Source of the DNA: Sipunculus nudus
Taxonomy: Eukaryota > Annelida > Sipuncula > Golfingiida > Sipunculidae
NCBI GenBank assembly: GCA_026874595.1
Contig: CM049307.1
Span: forward strand, 31,594,362 to 31,658,361
Direction of reading: 5' to 3'
Length of the DNA stretch: 64,000 nucleotides
In this document: in pieces, positions 23,301 to 35,279 of the stretch
How the letters are laid out: the number at the start of each line of letters is the position of its first letter
How positions within the stretch are numbered: the stretch's first letter is position 1
The notes under the pieces: generated by a model
The model's input: the letters and a program-made list of their open reading frames with translations, nothing else
Told to the model about the DNA's origin: nothing
The model's database searches: none
Position numbers and translations under genes: made by a program

Positions 23301-24396
23301 TTCACCAACTGCTGTCCACCTGTTTTTTGTAGATAATTTACTTAAAAGTTTATATTTTTCAATAATTTCCAAGAAAACTACATATGAAAGTGACAACCTA
23401 ATATGGCAATTAAGAATTTTACAATAAATCCCCTGTTTATGTTTCACAACATTTTAGGCTCTTCACCATGATCTGGCAGATATGATGTGTCCCTCCATAA
23501 GTAGCCATCTTTGGTTAAGCTGGTTATATTTTTAGATTGTTTATACGTGATCATCCAATCAGAAGCTGTCAGTTGAGGCTGTTTTTGCATGTGACCAATG
23601 ACCTTGACCGCCATAAGTGGGTCTGATATGTTGTAAAATGTAGACTTATTTTTCATATTTTCAAATAATTCTGTTTCTTGTGTAAGGTAGGTATTTATTT
23701 ACCTTGTTGAAAATTAGGTCCTTCAATCCTCTACGCTACACTACAATTGTTTCCCTTGAAATGAAACTATTTAAAATTTTCATAGCTAAAAACAGGTGGA
23801 CATGAAGGGATGAAACGGATTATAGTATTGGATGATTGTGTTTGGAAGTGGTTCTGCCAGCAATACCGGTTGTGTACTGAATAACTGGCTAAACTGCCTG
23901 CGGGAGAAATTTACCATATTGGCAGTTGAGAAACATTCTCAGCTGCTGGTATATGTACATATATGATCTCATTTTAGTGTAATAATTTGAGTTTTTTATT
24001 ATTATTATAACACTGAAATCACAAACTGCAAGCTCGATGGATAACCCAATTAGGCATTTAACTGATCTATATGCAAAACTATTGATGTGTAGATGATGAA
24101 ACTCAACATTTTGTTATATAATCTGTGTAGTTTTATATCTATTGATGTCCCTGGTGTGATTTGTCAAGAATTCCTGAACTGGGTCTGAAGCTTACCTTGC
24201 AAAATGTTCAAAGTTACTTGAGTTGAAGTAACCTTGTCAGAACAGGCAACACCGAAGGATAAGCCTGGAGTCCTTGAAGATAAGAGTCTTTGACCAAAGG
24301 TTATCAAGTGTAAACTTGGCCTACCAGCTGCTTGGGAGGCAAATACCCTACAAATACAAGAATCTCAAACAGATTTACTTCTCGCCTAATTAAAGC
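20378..24396. other. Intergenic region upstream of MRPS7
   Basis: Sequence between the MRPS7 start and the hAT-like element. 21450-22150 is noticeably less AT-rich with more CpG, and could hold a promoter or untranslated first exon (for instance of LRRC14), but I cannot place a transcript start. An imperfect hairpin (ACAGCGC...GCGCTGT) lies at 21458-21503. No coding exon recognised. Confidence 0.4.
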
Positions 24397-25915
24397 TGCT
24401 GAAGCAGGGTTGGCAAGTTTTAGGCATGAAGGTTTTTACCATAGGTTATAACCTGGTTAAAACTGCCCCGCCTAAAACAGGTTTTAGGCACCAAAAGTGC
24501 CTAAAACCTATATTTGTTTAAAATTTTTACTTAAAGATCTATAAAAATACCAAACTGGCTGGGGTGATGTAGTCACAAGACTTTGCTGGGCTTCTGGAAG
24601 CTTTCAAGTATTAGTAATGCATGTTTTCTTGTTGGCTGGCACCATACAGTCTTCAAAGAGCCTGTATAGGTTTCTTGAGCATGAGACCATGTTTGTGTGG
24701 CACATAGTTTCGTTGGCCAAGGTAATGTCATTTCCTGATAAGTGCCCTGCTACCTGGAGTGATGTAATAGAGCCTCCAGTATGCCTCTTGTAAGGCAGGG
24801 TATCAGAGGGGAGGCCATGCCTGATTAGACAAGTTAATTACAATTTATCAGGGTAGTGGAGTCATAAGACCCAATGGTCATAAGTCCTACTGCTGTGTCC
24901 TAGAAGATGTTCATGTCAACTTTTATACTTGATAAGGAAAATGCAATCAAAGCCCTTGCCCTGAAAACTGTTCTTGAGTCAAACTTTTTACTGAGTGATG
25001 CAGTCAGGGCCCCTGAACATGACATGTAGGTTTCTCAGGCCTTCAGGTTTAACACAGCCCAAAAGTAATTATGAATATTTTGTGGTTTGCAACATATTCA
25101 TTGCAATATATTTTCACATTTTAAGTTTTATATTAATTATAGTGTTTCATGAGGGTTCCATTTTCATAATCTCATCATACAATTAACAGTATATCCATCA
25201 TTATATAGAAGATAAGTATGTGCACAAAATCTTAAAATTTGACAAGGGAGGACCTAGCTAAGGGAAAAAACAAATAGTGGAAATTCTTGTTCATACTTTT
25301 AGTTTATGGCTAGCATAAAAGATCTGTAATAATTTATAAAATCAATCCATTGCTTTTTTTGCCATTTTAAGCTACAGGCATACAAAACATACATGATATG
25401 TTAGTGAGACTACAATATAAAGGACTATTCATCAGTGTAAATGGAACAACATTTTAAATTCGGGAAAAACTTCTTTTCCATTTATCACAAAATTTAATCC
25501 CTTGTGATCAAAAAGCCAATAAAAGTATCTGGTTATAAGCTTAAAGTAAGAGCATTCTTTTATAAATTGGCAGTACTGGAGGTAGGAGAGTCAGAGAACC
25601 GTGTTCATAAGGAAATCCTGAAGTAGTATTGTATTCATTTGTTGCTTTTTTTGTATCATGGTTTAATTTGTTTAGTTTTAATTAAGTGATCCACAATTTT
25701 AATTTGTTGAGCATATTTCTTTAATGCATTTAGTTGTTTAACAATAAAACATAGTTAAACTACAAGTCATAGGTGAGGGTAAATAAGGTTTTAGGCAGTT
25801 AAAGGCAGTTTTAGACAGGTTATTACCTATTTTAGGCAGTTAAAGGCAGGTTTTAGGCTCTGCCCTGCCAAAAAAACAGGTTTTAGGCAGCCTAAAACCT
25901 AACCCTGTGCTGAAG
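24397..25915. mobile_element. hAT-type non-autonomous DNA transposon with 8-bp target duplication
   Basis: The element runs 24405-25907 (1503 bp), with TGCTGAAG repeated perfectly on both sides (24397-24404 and 25908-25915). Its ends are inverted: CAGGGTTGGCAAGTTTTAGG at left and, reversed, CAGGGTTAGGTTTTAGGC at right. An 8-bp duplication and CAGGG-type ends are hallmarks of hAT transposons. Subterminal TTTTAGGCA words in both orientations cluster within about 100 bp of each end, resembling transposase-binding repeats. No open frame above 63 codons inside, so it depends on a transposase elsewhere. Confidence 0.9.
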
Positions 25916-26993
25916 GGATGTCACTTTCACCTAATGCTGGTGTCTGAAACATGTTCACTCTAAATTGTTTTTAGAGAACTCATAATTCAAGATGTGTAAA
26001 AAAATCACAGGTAAATAATATAATCATGAATCAGATGTATTATTTATAATATTCATGCTATAACAGAATTAATGTTATACCTTGTCTTTAAGTTTATACA
26101 TGAAAATTCAGAATGGTTACAGTAATAACAACTTTTTATTATCAATTATCAACCAGTGTTTTGAAATTATGTATTAATTATTAATTCTATAAAACCCTAC
26201 CATGACATGCATATTAATCTGGACATCATAATTATCTGATCAAAAGAAAATATTCAGGGTTCATATTTCTTCTGAATCATGAACATCAGATCCAGATCAA
26301 GTGAACAGCTGATGTTTATAATCATTTCACCTGCTCTGTAAGACCATTTTTATAGACAGTAACACACCAACTAATTAACCCATGATGCATGAATATCCAC
26401 CTTCAGTTAGGTAAATTGATTGTGTACAATACCTGTGACTAAAATATCATTCTTGTCTTAAGAATCTTGTGATTCTCTTCATTTTCATTCAAAAACCTTC
26501 AGGCTTCCATGGAAATCTTTAGCAGGGTAGAAGTTACATTCCAGTAATAACAAATTTTAATTTAAACACGATAATATACTGTGTATTTCTTTCAATTTTA
26601 AATCATCATAATCATGATCTTCTATTTTAAGTAAAGAAAGCAGTTGATATTACATTAAGATGTGTTTATAATTGTATCTGTCAAAACAGAGTTTTGCGGA
26701 TATTATATATTCAAGACAGTCAAGACTGGCACAAATTGTATTCTTTAAGCATAGAATTTTCTAATGTCACATGTATTCAGGGAGGTCCTTTGCAAATGTC
26801 CATGGAAACATGAAATTAGGTCACTGTGACCTTTATTTTGTGAGCTGTAGGAAATGTCAAATGGGCACAACATCCAGGGAGGTTCTGGGGAAAATGCCTT
26901 GGACACCTGAAATTGGGTCTTGGTGACCTATATTCTGGGAGCTACAGACCAAAAACTTTATTTTGAGACAGGGTACAAATTATATCCATTTTT

Positions 26994-27620
26994 AGCTCAT
27001 CTGACAATAAGTCATCTGAGCTATAGTCGTGGTCCATTGTCCGTCGTCCTTCAGTCCAACCATCTGTCCATCCGTAAGACAGGCACATTTCGACACTGTT
27101 TGACCTAAGAATCCAAAATTCGGCATACTGTTAGATGTCCCCAAAATCACCTACCAAACCAAAAACTGGGTCACTGTGACTTGGTTCCTTCTAAAAATTA
27201 AGGAAAAACCTTAAATTTTCATTAAAACCTATTATCACACTTCAGGACTGCCTAATATCCAAACCACTCATCTGTTTTCTTAATATTTATCAGAAGTATT
27301 CTCCTTTATATTTCCTCTATACATGCCAGAAATTAAGCCTGTAAGTGTTATTTCTTTAAAATATCTGCCCAAACAAAATGGACAAAAAAAAATCACGAAA
27401 AATATTTACTCACTTCACATGAAAATTATTGATGCTAGAGAATTTTTTTTCAAGTATATAACTTTGTTTAATTAAGATTCAATTGTATACCCGAAATTAG
27501 ATCTGAATTTTGTAATTTTTTAAAGTTATAAACATAAAAATAAAATCAGTACCTTAAATGTTGCCCAACTTTGACCGTGGCACGTTTTTTCCTGTGAGTA
27601 CTGTTAATTTAATTTTATCT
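26994..27620 (-). repeat. Dispersed repeat, family Y (copy 3, reversed)
   Basis: A reversed single unit: the tail comes first (TTTTTAGCTCATCTGACAAT, then GTCATCTGAGCTATAGTCGT), a GTCCGTCGTCC stretch, then the body with CCACTCATCTG and GGCACGTTTTTTCCTGTGAG. It ends about 260 bp before the first LRRC14 coding exon, so LRRC14 upstream sequence is partly repeat-derived. Confidence 0.75.
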
Positions 27621-27882
27621 TATATATATCTGTAGATCTGTTTATGGTGAAAATTGCATATACATGTATATAGAGTGTTTAATTTGCATCTCTGGTGCTA
27701 CAAATTTGGTGTCATGTCATGTCAGGAACATTCAGTGCCTTACTTAACCCATGCCTCTGTGGTTTGGTGGATACATGTAGTCCCTTGTTGACTGTTTTCT
27801 AGTTATAAATGGTAATTAGAGATATTAAGTAGAAGTATTGAGTTGCATTGTAATATTTTTTTTTTTCTCTGTACAATTGTAG

Positions 27883-28357
27883 GCTTCTAATGCAGAGAAG
27901 GAGATGGCGGCCCCAGGGAGACCGCAGTCAATGTGCTTCAGTGGGGTACTTTATGAACCAGGCTGCAAGTGTACTGCACCGTTTAAGGAATGTTCTTTGA
28001 ATACTCTTGTGAACATCTGTTGCAAAAACATTGTGCGATGCTCAACTGTGACACTTGGTGTGGTGCAGTGTGTGCCAACAACACTGTTCCCAAACTTACT
28101 AAAATCAGCAATATGTGCAGGCAACAGTGCTGCCATAGATGTGGTCATAAGACACTGGCCGGAGCGCTACCTGGTGGCCCGGGATGTCATGCCGTCCGGA
28201 CTGGGATTACAAGTGTTGTATAATGACATCACCAGAGACCATAGGTTAAAGTGGGCTTGTGAACGAGCCTGGATGATTGTCCATTGTTTCCTCCATGGCT
28301 TCCAGGAGGGGAAACTGAAAAATCTAAGGGTACTTGATCTGTCTGGAATTCCCACAG
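27883..28357 (+). CDS. LRRC14: LRRC14 first seen exon (coding from 27904)
   Basis: A pyrimidine-rich tract and TTGTAG precede 27883. The ATG at 27904 (GAGATGGCGG, purine at -3, G at +4) starts MAAPGRPQSMCFSGVLYEPG. The 21 bases upstream are in frame without a stop. Donor GTAAAA leaves phase 1. Encodes residues 1-151, ending in LRVLDLSGIPTG, the first leucine-rich strand. Confidence 0.88.
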
Positions 28358-31300
28358 GTAAAATATTATTGTTCTTTTAATGTTCATGTGCTTTTTGGTT
28401 CACCTGACTGTAAGTCATCTGAGCTATAGCGATTATGCTTTTTCCTTCATCTGTAGGGCAGTAGCATTTTTGTGATGCAATAACTTTGATGTATTGTGCA
28501 TGTGTCCCTCAAATAAGACACACAAGTTGTTACTATGTTCACACTGGAGTTTGAAAACTGTTGACCTTGACCTTCTTCATCACTTGTATAATTTGTATAT
28601 ACCAGTCATGATGGGATTTAGTCTTCACATATGTGTATCCCACTACTTAAGGAAAATCCCTGTTTGGTTTCACAAGGTCATCTGAAGTTAATCTCAATTT
28701 GGTTTTCAGATGATAAAATCCCTGTTGTGAATGTTAGCCTATAATGTTATGCTGGTCAGCTGAGCGGCATAACCCATAGGTTACTTGTTTTGCTTAGTGA
28801 TTCATAAATATATGTTGAAAAACAATTCTATTAAATGGAAAATTGTTAAACTTACTTTAGTGTGAAATTTGGTTGTTGATTCATGAACTCAGTTTTTGCT
28901 GCCTGGGCATGGTCCTGCACAAGGCATTTTGTCTGTGGATATAGTTGAGATACAGTCATTGACCCCAAATAAATGTCCTCTTTGTGTGACTGAGACCTAT
29001 ACCGTTTTATTAATGCTACTGAAATTAAAGTGTTATTTGTTTTGGTAAAACTTTAACAATTATAATGAGACATTCAGTAAATACAACCAGCAATTTTTAT
29101 AGTTCTATCATATAATGAGGTTTTAATGTTTAAAATGAAAAATTCAGGAATAAAACCACAGTATATCCATGTCCATTTGCCAACTACTTGTATTCATTGG
29201 CAAAGGCACCTGCAGCCTAATTTGGTAAAAGTCCGAAAGCTTACTGTTTGTTTGCCTATGTAATTGACCAAATCTGGTACCAGTCAACCAACACAGGTTA
29301 TCATGTCCAGATCAGCTACTTTACCCAATAACCTGCCACTATTGATTGCAATAACTGACAATAAACATAAATGAATGAATGAAATTCTTTTCTTTAGAAC
29401 AAAATTTCAGTATATCTACATGTATATGTATTCAATTTAAAAAAAAAAAAAAATTTCCCCAAATTTGCTCCCATGCTGATTCACCACCCTCGCCTGTTGC
29501 CACTAGTTATAATATAAACTTTATTTTACAAGGATTAAACAACTAGTTATAATAACTAATACAAGGCACTCTCCATGGCTTGGATGTTGGCACTTGGTAG
29601 TCAGTAAGGGTGGAGGAAACCGGAGTACCCAGGGAAAACCACCGACCTTAGACAGGCAACTACAACCCACTCTCATAGCCACGTTCCTGTGTATGATTTT
29701 TTGTTTAGAGAAAGAGATTATACTGTATGTAGATGGCTGATAGAGAAATGACACTGTAATTCTGTGATATTGTAGGAGACAGAGTGGCCAGAATCCTGGC
29801 AGATTACCTGAAAAATGATTCAGCACTAGATCCTACACTGTACCGGGAACGCAGACGGTCAAAGGATGGAAAGAAGGGGAAGAAAGCTGCCAAGCAGAAC
29901 CAACTTCATGAAAAATGTAAGGAAATTTAACGATTTGGTTATCTTCAGGAACAGATCAAATCAGGAATAAAACAAATCAAGTGAAATTTAGGGCTCTTAA
30001 TGGCATACAGTTAGTAATGTATACTTGTAATATTGATCTCATAATCCTCTATTTGATTCAGATACCTCGGAAATAAAAGTAATCCATCTCTGGTGAAATT
30101 TGTTTCATTATGAAAGATTTAAAATCAAATTAACCTTTCCTGTCCTACAATTATTAGTCTGTTAAAAATACAGTGAATGTAATGAAACATTACAGAAGAT
30201 TTAACAACTGGGCACTGCTATTTCAGATACTGTCAAAGCAGATGTTCTAGTCACTGAGGAAGCTATCCTTGCACTGCGCTCCCTGACAGGTGTAACATGG
30301 AAGCGACTGTCAGTCATACTGTCACGGGTGTCCACAGAATTCATTCAGTCTACAAACCTGGTACATCAGCTGAGACAGCTGTCCACAGAGGTGAGTCAGA
30401 GTTATGAGGTAATCCTCATTATAATGTAATTAAAGGGGAAAGCAGACAGATGTGTACATTCATGAAATTAGCTTTATACATTTCAGTTTCATGCCTTCTT
30501 ATCTTAGACTAAGAATTTATATATACTCAGAACTCTGAAAGAGTGAAGCTTTTTTGTATACAACTGCAGCCATACAATAGCCAATCACACCTGTGATGTA
30601 CACATTTTGATCTTGGGAAAATATTGGGCTGATCCCAGATTTAAACCCATTTCAGTGGCGCTCATCTTTAGCGTTCCAACTGCTTCTCTACAAAACCAGG
30701 CTTTCCCAGCAAGACAGTTTGACCTGTCTTTTTTTTAACCTGAAACACACCCCTTCTAAAGAGCATTCTGCATTCAGAATGAGATTAATTAACCAAAGAG
30801 TCATTTTTGGTAAACTATGTGGCAGTAATTTTTCAGTTACTCAAACCACCTTTCCTCGGCCACAAGTTGGGTGTCATTTTGGAGGAGCCCCAATGTGTTC
30901 TATCAACATTTTGGTCAGCCCCAGGGGAGAATATTGGGCCAATACTGGATTTAAACCCAGGTCTGTGGCACCTATGTCCAGTGTTCCAGGCTCTTCACTT
31001 GCACAGCAAGCTTCACTAAAGAGTAGTGAGACAGTTCATTCTGCTTTTATATGCATCTTGTTAACACACCTCACATTCTGCCATACTTTAACACACCTCA
31101 CATTCTGCCATACTTTACTGTCTTTGATGCATATTATTAACCATATAACATGATTGTTTGATTCTGTTTGTGTTTGACATTTGCATGTCTCTGGATTTCT
31201 GTAAGGGTTTATGTCACTTTATTTATACATTTGATGGCAGACTGACCTCTTGTGTGGGTATTGATTCTTCTTGCTCCAAGCTTTATTGTATGATTATGAC

Positions 31301-32231
31301 AAAATATTTATTTCTGTTTAGAAATTAACATTTTAAGTCTGTAGCTGATGAATATTGATAGACACCAACATGCTCCTGGGAAACAAAATTATATACTGTA
31401 AATCAGATGATATTATAACAATATATTGAAAGTGATAAGGTTACCCATATGTTTATTTTATTTGTCATGTGTATCTCTGTTGGTGTTTTACAGCACCTTC
31501 AGGCCCTGAGTGCAAAGTACGTGACCTGGACCACCCCAGGGAGAGCCGCATTCTGCGGTATCCTGGGGTCCTTCACCAGACTGACAGGGTTAGATCTGAC
31601 CATGGGGAGTGACATGGAGGTGGGAGAGGATTTCCTCAGAGCACTGAAACAGCTTCCCTTGTTGACATCGCTTGACCTGAGTGGCTGGACACTGCGGAGA
31701 AGACTGTTTAAGGTGCTGGAAGCCCTGCAGAAATCACTGGTGTATCTGAGACTGCCAGGCTGTTTACTGCAACCAGAGGATATACGAGTTCTAGCAAGGT
31801 CACCACATGCAAAGACATTGACCTTTCTTGATGTAAGCGCTAATAACATGGGGAATTGTATCATGGAGCTGGCTGAACTGTTGTACAATGCCAGTGAGTC
31901 ACTGGCTGTGTTGGAAATAGAGTACGCTGGTCTGACCTCAGAGTACATGTCAGCTTTATGCCGACCTTTAAAGCAGCTGAAGTGTCTGGAGCATTTAAAT
32001 ATTTCCAGTAACACGCGGATAGGCCAGGACTGTTTGACATCTAGATGTTTTTTAGAACTGCTCAATCAGAAGTCCCTGACATCTTTGAAAGTGTCGTGTT
32101 CAGAAGATTTTAATTGGGTTGGAAACGGTGATGAAGATCCAGTTGAAGCATTTACGCAACTTCTTGGTTCAGCGATGAGTCACAGCAGTGAAAGGAAAGA
32201 GTATGTGTCGAGGAAGATTGTTGTACGTTAG
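27904..32231 (+). CDS. LRRC14: Leucine-rich repeat-containing protein 14 homologue
   Basis: Four coding exons (27904-28357, 29776-29916, 30227-30390, 31494-32231) splice in frame to 498 aa; human LRRC14 has 493. LRRC14 belongs to the PRAME/LRRC14 leucine-rich repeat family; mammalian work links it to Cullin-2/Elongin ubiquitin ligase complexes and to IKK/NF-kB signalling. Seen here: LFPNLLKSAICAGNSAAIDV with a following HWP (family pattern LFPLLFKVAF...TWP), LRVLDLSGIPTG, then in exon 4 LRR repeats including LTSLDLSGWTLRRRL and IRVLARSPHAKTLTFLDVSA, the best match to the family (LRFLARSPHA). A Lys/Arg-rich insert in exon 2 (RSKDGKKGKKAAK) is not a feature I recall from vertebrate proteins. 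The exon containing the ATG begins at 27883 after a TTGTAG acceptor, so an upstream 5' exon exists; no stop lies between, so extra N-terminal residues are possible. Confidence 0.9.
28396..28790 (-). repeat. Dispersed repeat, family X (reversed copy)
   Basis: In LRRC14's first intron. Begins with GACTGTAAGTCATCTGAGCT and ATAGCGAT (reverse of the family tail) and ends with GGTCAGCTGAGCGGCATAAC, CCATAGGTTACTTGTTTT (reverse of the family head ACAAGTGACCC). About 395 bp, with both ends present. Confidence 0.7.
29504..29690 (-). repeat. tRNA-derived SINE, 5' truncated
   Basis: Read on the minus strand: ATGAGAGTGGGTTGTAGTTG (core shared with the copies at 32424 and 55898), then GGGTACTCCGGTTTCCTCCA, a 3' domain common to marine invertebrate SINEs, and an AATAAAG-containing tail. 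The tRNA-like head with A and B boxes is missing. Intron of LRRC14. Confidence 0.75.
29776..29916 (+). CDS. LRRC14: LRRC14 exon with basic insert
   Basis: Acceptor TATTGTAG, donor GTAAGG, entering and leaving in phase 1. Encodes DRVARILADYLKNDSALDPT then RERRRSKDGKKGKKAAKQNQ and LHEK. The basic run could be a nuclear localisation signal or a disordered loop. Confidence 0.85.
30227..30390 (+). CDS. LRRC14: LRRC14 third exon
   Basis: Acceptor TATTTCAG, donor GTGAGT. YTVKADVLVTEEAILALRSL then TGVTWKRLSVILSRVSTEFI; corresponds to the region before the LRR block. Ends in phase 0 with LRQLSTE. Confidence 0.85.
31061..31117 (+). repeat. 27-bp tandem duplication
   Basis: TTAACACACCTCACATTCTG plus CCATACT occurs twice in direct succession at 31061 and 31088, in LRRC14's last intron. 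Confidence 0.9.
31494..32231 (+). CDS. LRRC14: LRRC14 last exon: leucine-rich repeats and stop
   Basis: Acceptor GTTTTACAG; 245 residues then TAG. Successive LRR strands: LTGLDLTMGSDM, LTSLDLSGWTL, LVYLRLPGCLL, LTFLDVSANNM, LAVLEIEYAGL, LEHLNISSNTR, LTSLKVSCSED. The C-terminus (FTQLLGSAMSHSSERKEYVS) lines up with the end of vertebrate LRRC14. A 188-codon frame on the opposite strand (31499-32065) is a shadow of this codon usage. Confidence 0.92.
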   Translation, partial: HLQALSAKYVTWTTPGRAAFCGILGSFTRLTGLDLTMGSDMEVGEDFLRALKQLPLLTSLDLSGWTLRRRLFKVLEALQKSLVYLRLPGCLLQPEDIRVLARSPHAKTLTFLDVSANNMGNCIMELAELLYNASESLAVLEIEYAGLTSEYMSALCRPLKQLKCLEHLNISSNTRIGQDCLTSRCFLELLNQKSLTSLKVSCSEDFNWVGNGDEDPVEAFTQLLGSAMSHSSERKEYVSRKIVVR

Positions 32232-32423
32232 TCTCTACAGTTTAGTTAGTAATGTATATAAAAAGTTACCAGTCTCAGTATTGTGCCAGGTCTTACATCT
32301 GAAATGACAAAAAATCTGATGTTACATGTCCTCAGCTAAAGTCTGATGCTGAATATTTGAATACAATTGTAAAATGGATTTCCTTAAAGGTTGTATATAA
32401 ATCCTGATACATAATATAATTTG

Positions 32424-32640
32424 GGGCCTGGACAGTGGAGGGGTAAAACGCTTGGCTCTCTCCGCTGGCAACTAGGTTCCATCCCCAGCATGGATATGAG
32501 AGTAGGTTGTAGTTGCCCATCCAAGGCCGGTGGTTTTCTGTACAGTCTACCAAATGCCAAAATCTGAGTCATGGAGAGTGCTGCGATTAATTATACTAAC
32601 TATTTGTACAATCCGTGTAAAATAAATAAGTTTATATTAA
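32424..32640 (+). repeat. tRNA-derived SINE, full length
   Basis: Head GGGCCTGGACAGTGGAGGGG with a B-box-like GGTTCCATCCC at 32475-32485, core ATGAGAGTAGGTTGTAGTTG, and tail with AATAAATAAG. It starts 193 bp after the LRRC14 stop in the same orientation, so it probably lies in the LRRC14 3' UTR. Confidence 0.8.
32621..32626 (+). terminator. LRRC14: First canonical poly(A) signal after LRRC14
   Basis: AATAAA 390 bp past the stop codon. I see no AATAAA or ATTAAA earlier in the 3' flank. It belongs to the SINE tail, so LRRC14 3' end formation may use a transposon-supplied signal. Confidence 0.5.
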
Positions 32641-35279
32641 ATATTTAAAATAATTTAATGATTACTGACTAAATAGGTTTACAAGTGATTTGTTAAATGG
32701 AATCATACCTGCAGAAAATAAAATGGTCAAGGAAATAATTGTGTTCCTTGTAAAGACATGGGATTGGATCTCAGAATCAAGTGAGAGGAAAAAGACTACA
32801 TGATTTAATTGTGGATAAAGTGGAAAACTTAAAAAAAATGTGTAAATAACTAAGACCAGTTAATTTGATAGTATCAGTTGTTACTTTGAAAAAAAACATA
32901 ACTGGTATACCAAATTGGATTAGATGTGTACAGTGTAAAAAAAACTGGTATACCAACTTAGATTAGATGTGTAAATTGTAAAAAATGTCCCAATTTAAGT
33001 AAAACAGAAGTGCTTGGTACTTGTTAACATGAAAATAGTTTCCTCAGTTAAATGATATATTTACAACATTAGGTTACACTGACATCATTTGCCGGGTGGC
33101 AATACACTTTGCATAAAGATGATTGATAGAAAAAAATAATGTGGCAGCATGTCAGTAGAATCACATGGAAGACTCTAAAGTTCTGTCATTTACACACACA
33201 TGACATCAAGGGACCTTTAAAACATGTATATGAAAATATCAGATGTGTAATGTATTTTATATATTTAACCAGCTTCAGTTGCTGAAAAATAATATTTGTG
33301 AAAATGTTTTGTGTCACATGATTGGCAACTATATCACACTTTCAGAGTGACCTGTACATTTATATGGATGTATTTTTTGGCAGAGGGATCTCCATGCTAA
33401 AATAGGAGGCACAAGCACCTGTTGATAATATATGTAACATGTATATGAGTCAGAGAGAAACCATTCTTTTCAGCATCTCACAGAATGGACAGTATAGTTT
33501 CAGAATTCCAGCAGAATGTTGATTTAATATTGATATTAGTGGTGTTGGTGGGATACAACTAACTTGTGAAGTTGAGTATGACTAGGGCTGCAACTGTGCC
33601 ACCCGGTTGTGTCTTTTGCATGCAGGCACACACTGGATAGCCCAGCCAACAGCTGTAAAAGGTTTGGTGAGCTGTATGGGACATGACCCACAGAGTGAGG
33701 TCTTTATTTTGTCACTTCATTTGGGAACACTTGGTCAGATTGTTGGCTTTTAGCCGTTATGATGATAAATTATTCCTGATTTATGTCCTGAATAAGGAAA
33801 ATTGGGCCTCTGTGGCCTAATTTATCATTTCTTGGTTGATACCAACAAGGTGTATAAAAATATTTAAATAAGGATAAATTTGTTGCAGTGATTGGGTAAA
33901 ATGTGACATGCTCCCAGCAGTCAAGGATTTTCAGATGGTAATGCCTGCAATTTTACATGTGTTGTAACAATGATGTTCTTTGCTGTGAGTGCTTCAGCCT
34001 AAAGCTTGGCCATAGATGTAAACATCCCAAATCCAGAAGTTCCTGCATATTTGTGTTATGCTCTGGTTGAACCCTTTGTGCTTTTTAATAGCGAGGTCTT
34101 GGAATGGGTCATGGTGACTTTATTAATGCCATAGACATGCACCATAATAGGGTGCCCATAAAATCTTTTTATGAAGGATTCTGTTGCAGTGCTTATGGCT
34201 CACAATCTGCAGCTGCCAAAAGTTTTGATGATGAAAATGAGGTTTTGGTTATTCATTCTCAGAACAGAGCATTGTACCCGTCATAACCATGACTTTATTT
34301 ACAATTTCTGCTTCAGCATAGGACTTAGCAAAGGATGTATAAATCCTAGACCTGCCACGCCATCAGTGACTGTATTTGCCACTAAAATATGTAAACTTAT
34401 ATGTAATCCATACCTCAATAGAAGTTTCCAGAGGTTCTGTGGTCAGAGATCCATAAATTAATCATATAATTTAACACCAGGTGGCAGTACCTAACTAAAA
34501 TTTCCTAACTGCCATAGTGGTGTTCATGCCGTAGTTTTTTCCAGCCATTGTTGAAGATTGATGGCACTCTGTGGCAAGATAGTCTATCTGTCAGTTCAAT
34601 AAGAATATCCAGTGTATCATGTTTCATGTTACTAAAAAAAATGCTTGTAATGGCTGGTAATAACATTACTTGTACTGTGCTTTAAGATTTTTCTGTTTAT
34701 GGGAGATATTTGTTAACTTATTTGTGCCTTTAAGATGAAATAAAGGCATTTCTTCCAATATAATTGGAAAAATCTTCAGATGCCAACTGAAAAATATATA
34801 AATTTATCTTTTTTCTTTCCATTATGAATTTGCTTTATTTATTACATGATATATTTCCTGTCAAATGTATAACCCTGTGTGACACTGTGACACAATGGCT
34901 AGTTTTACCAATTAAAAAGCAAGTCATGATTACTTTAAATTCAGGAGCACAAACAGAATATATATATAGTTAACTTATTGACTGTGATCATAACTTCCAA
35001 CAAACACACATGCACACAGACATCAAACTATTAAAACTACATTGAGGTATTTTTGCTATTTTTATGTATATGTTAGGAAGTGTTTAGACATGCACTGCAT
35101 TATGAATGTAGTGCCCAGAACCACTTGTTTGTCATAGGGCAATGTGTTGAAATTTGTAAACTTTTAGCTTGAATAGTAGCATGAGTTATTTTATCTTGTT
35201 GCAATAGCATCATAATCACCACTTTATTGTTATGGAATCTGAGCCTGTCCAAGGTGCTTGAGTGCTTGACAGCTATGTG
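32641..35279. other. Intergenic, no recognised features
   Basis: About 2.6 kb with no exon bearing family motifs and no clear element termini. Small open frames near 34104-34461 overlap in several frames and look random. Confidence 0.4.

Noticed and set aside
20301..27904. Bidirectional promoter shared by MRPS7 and LRRC14
   Set aside because: The genes diverge, but the known coding starts are 7.5 kb apart with a transposon and repeats between them; no evidence for a common start region.
31499..32065. 188-codon open frame on the minus strand
   Set aside because: It is antisense to the last LRRC14 exon and has no motifs; the sense frame has clear LRR homology. It is a codon-usage shadow.
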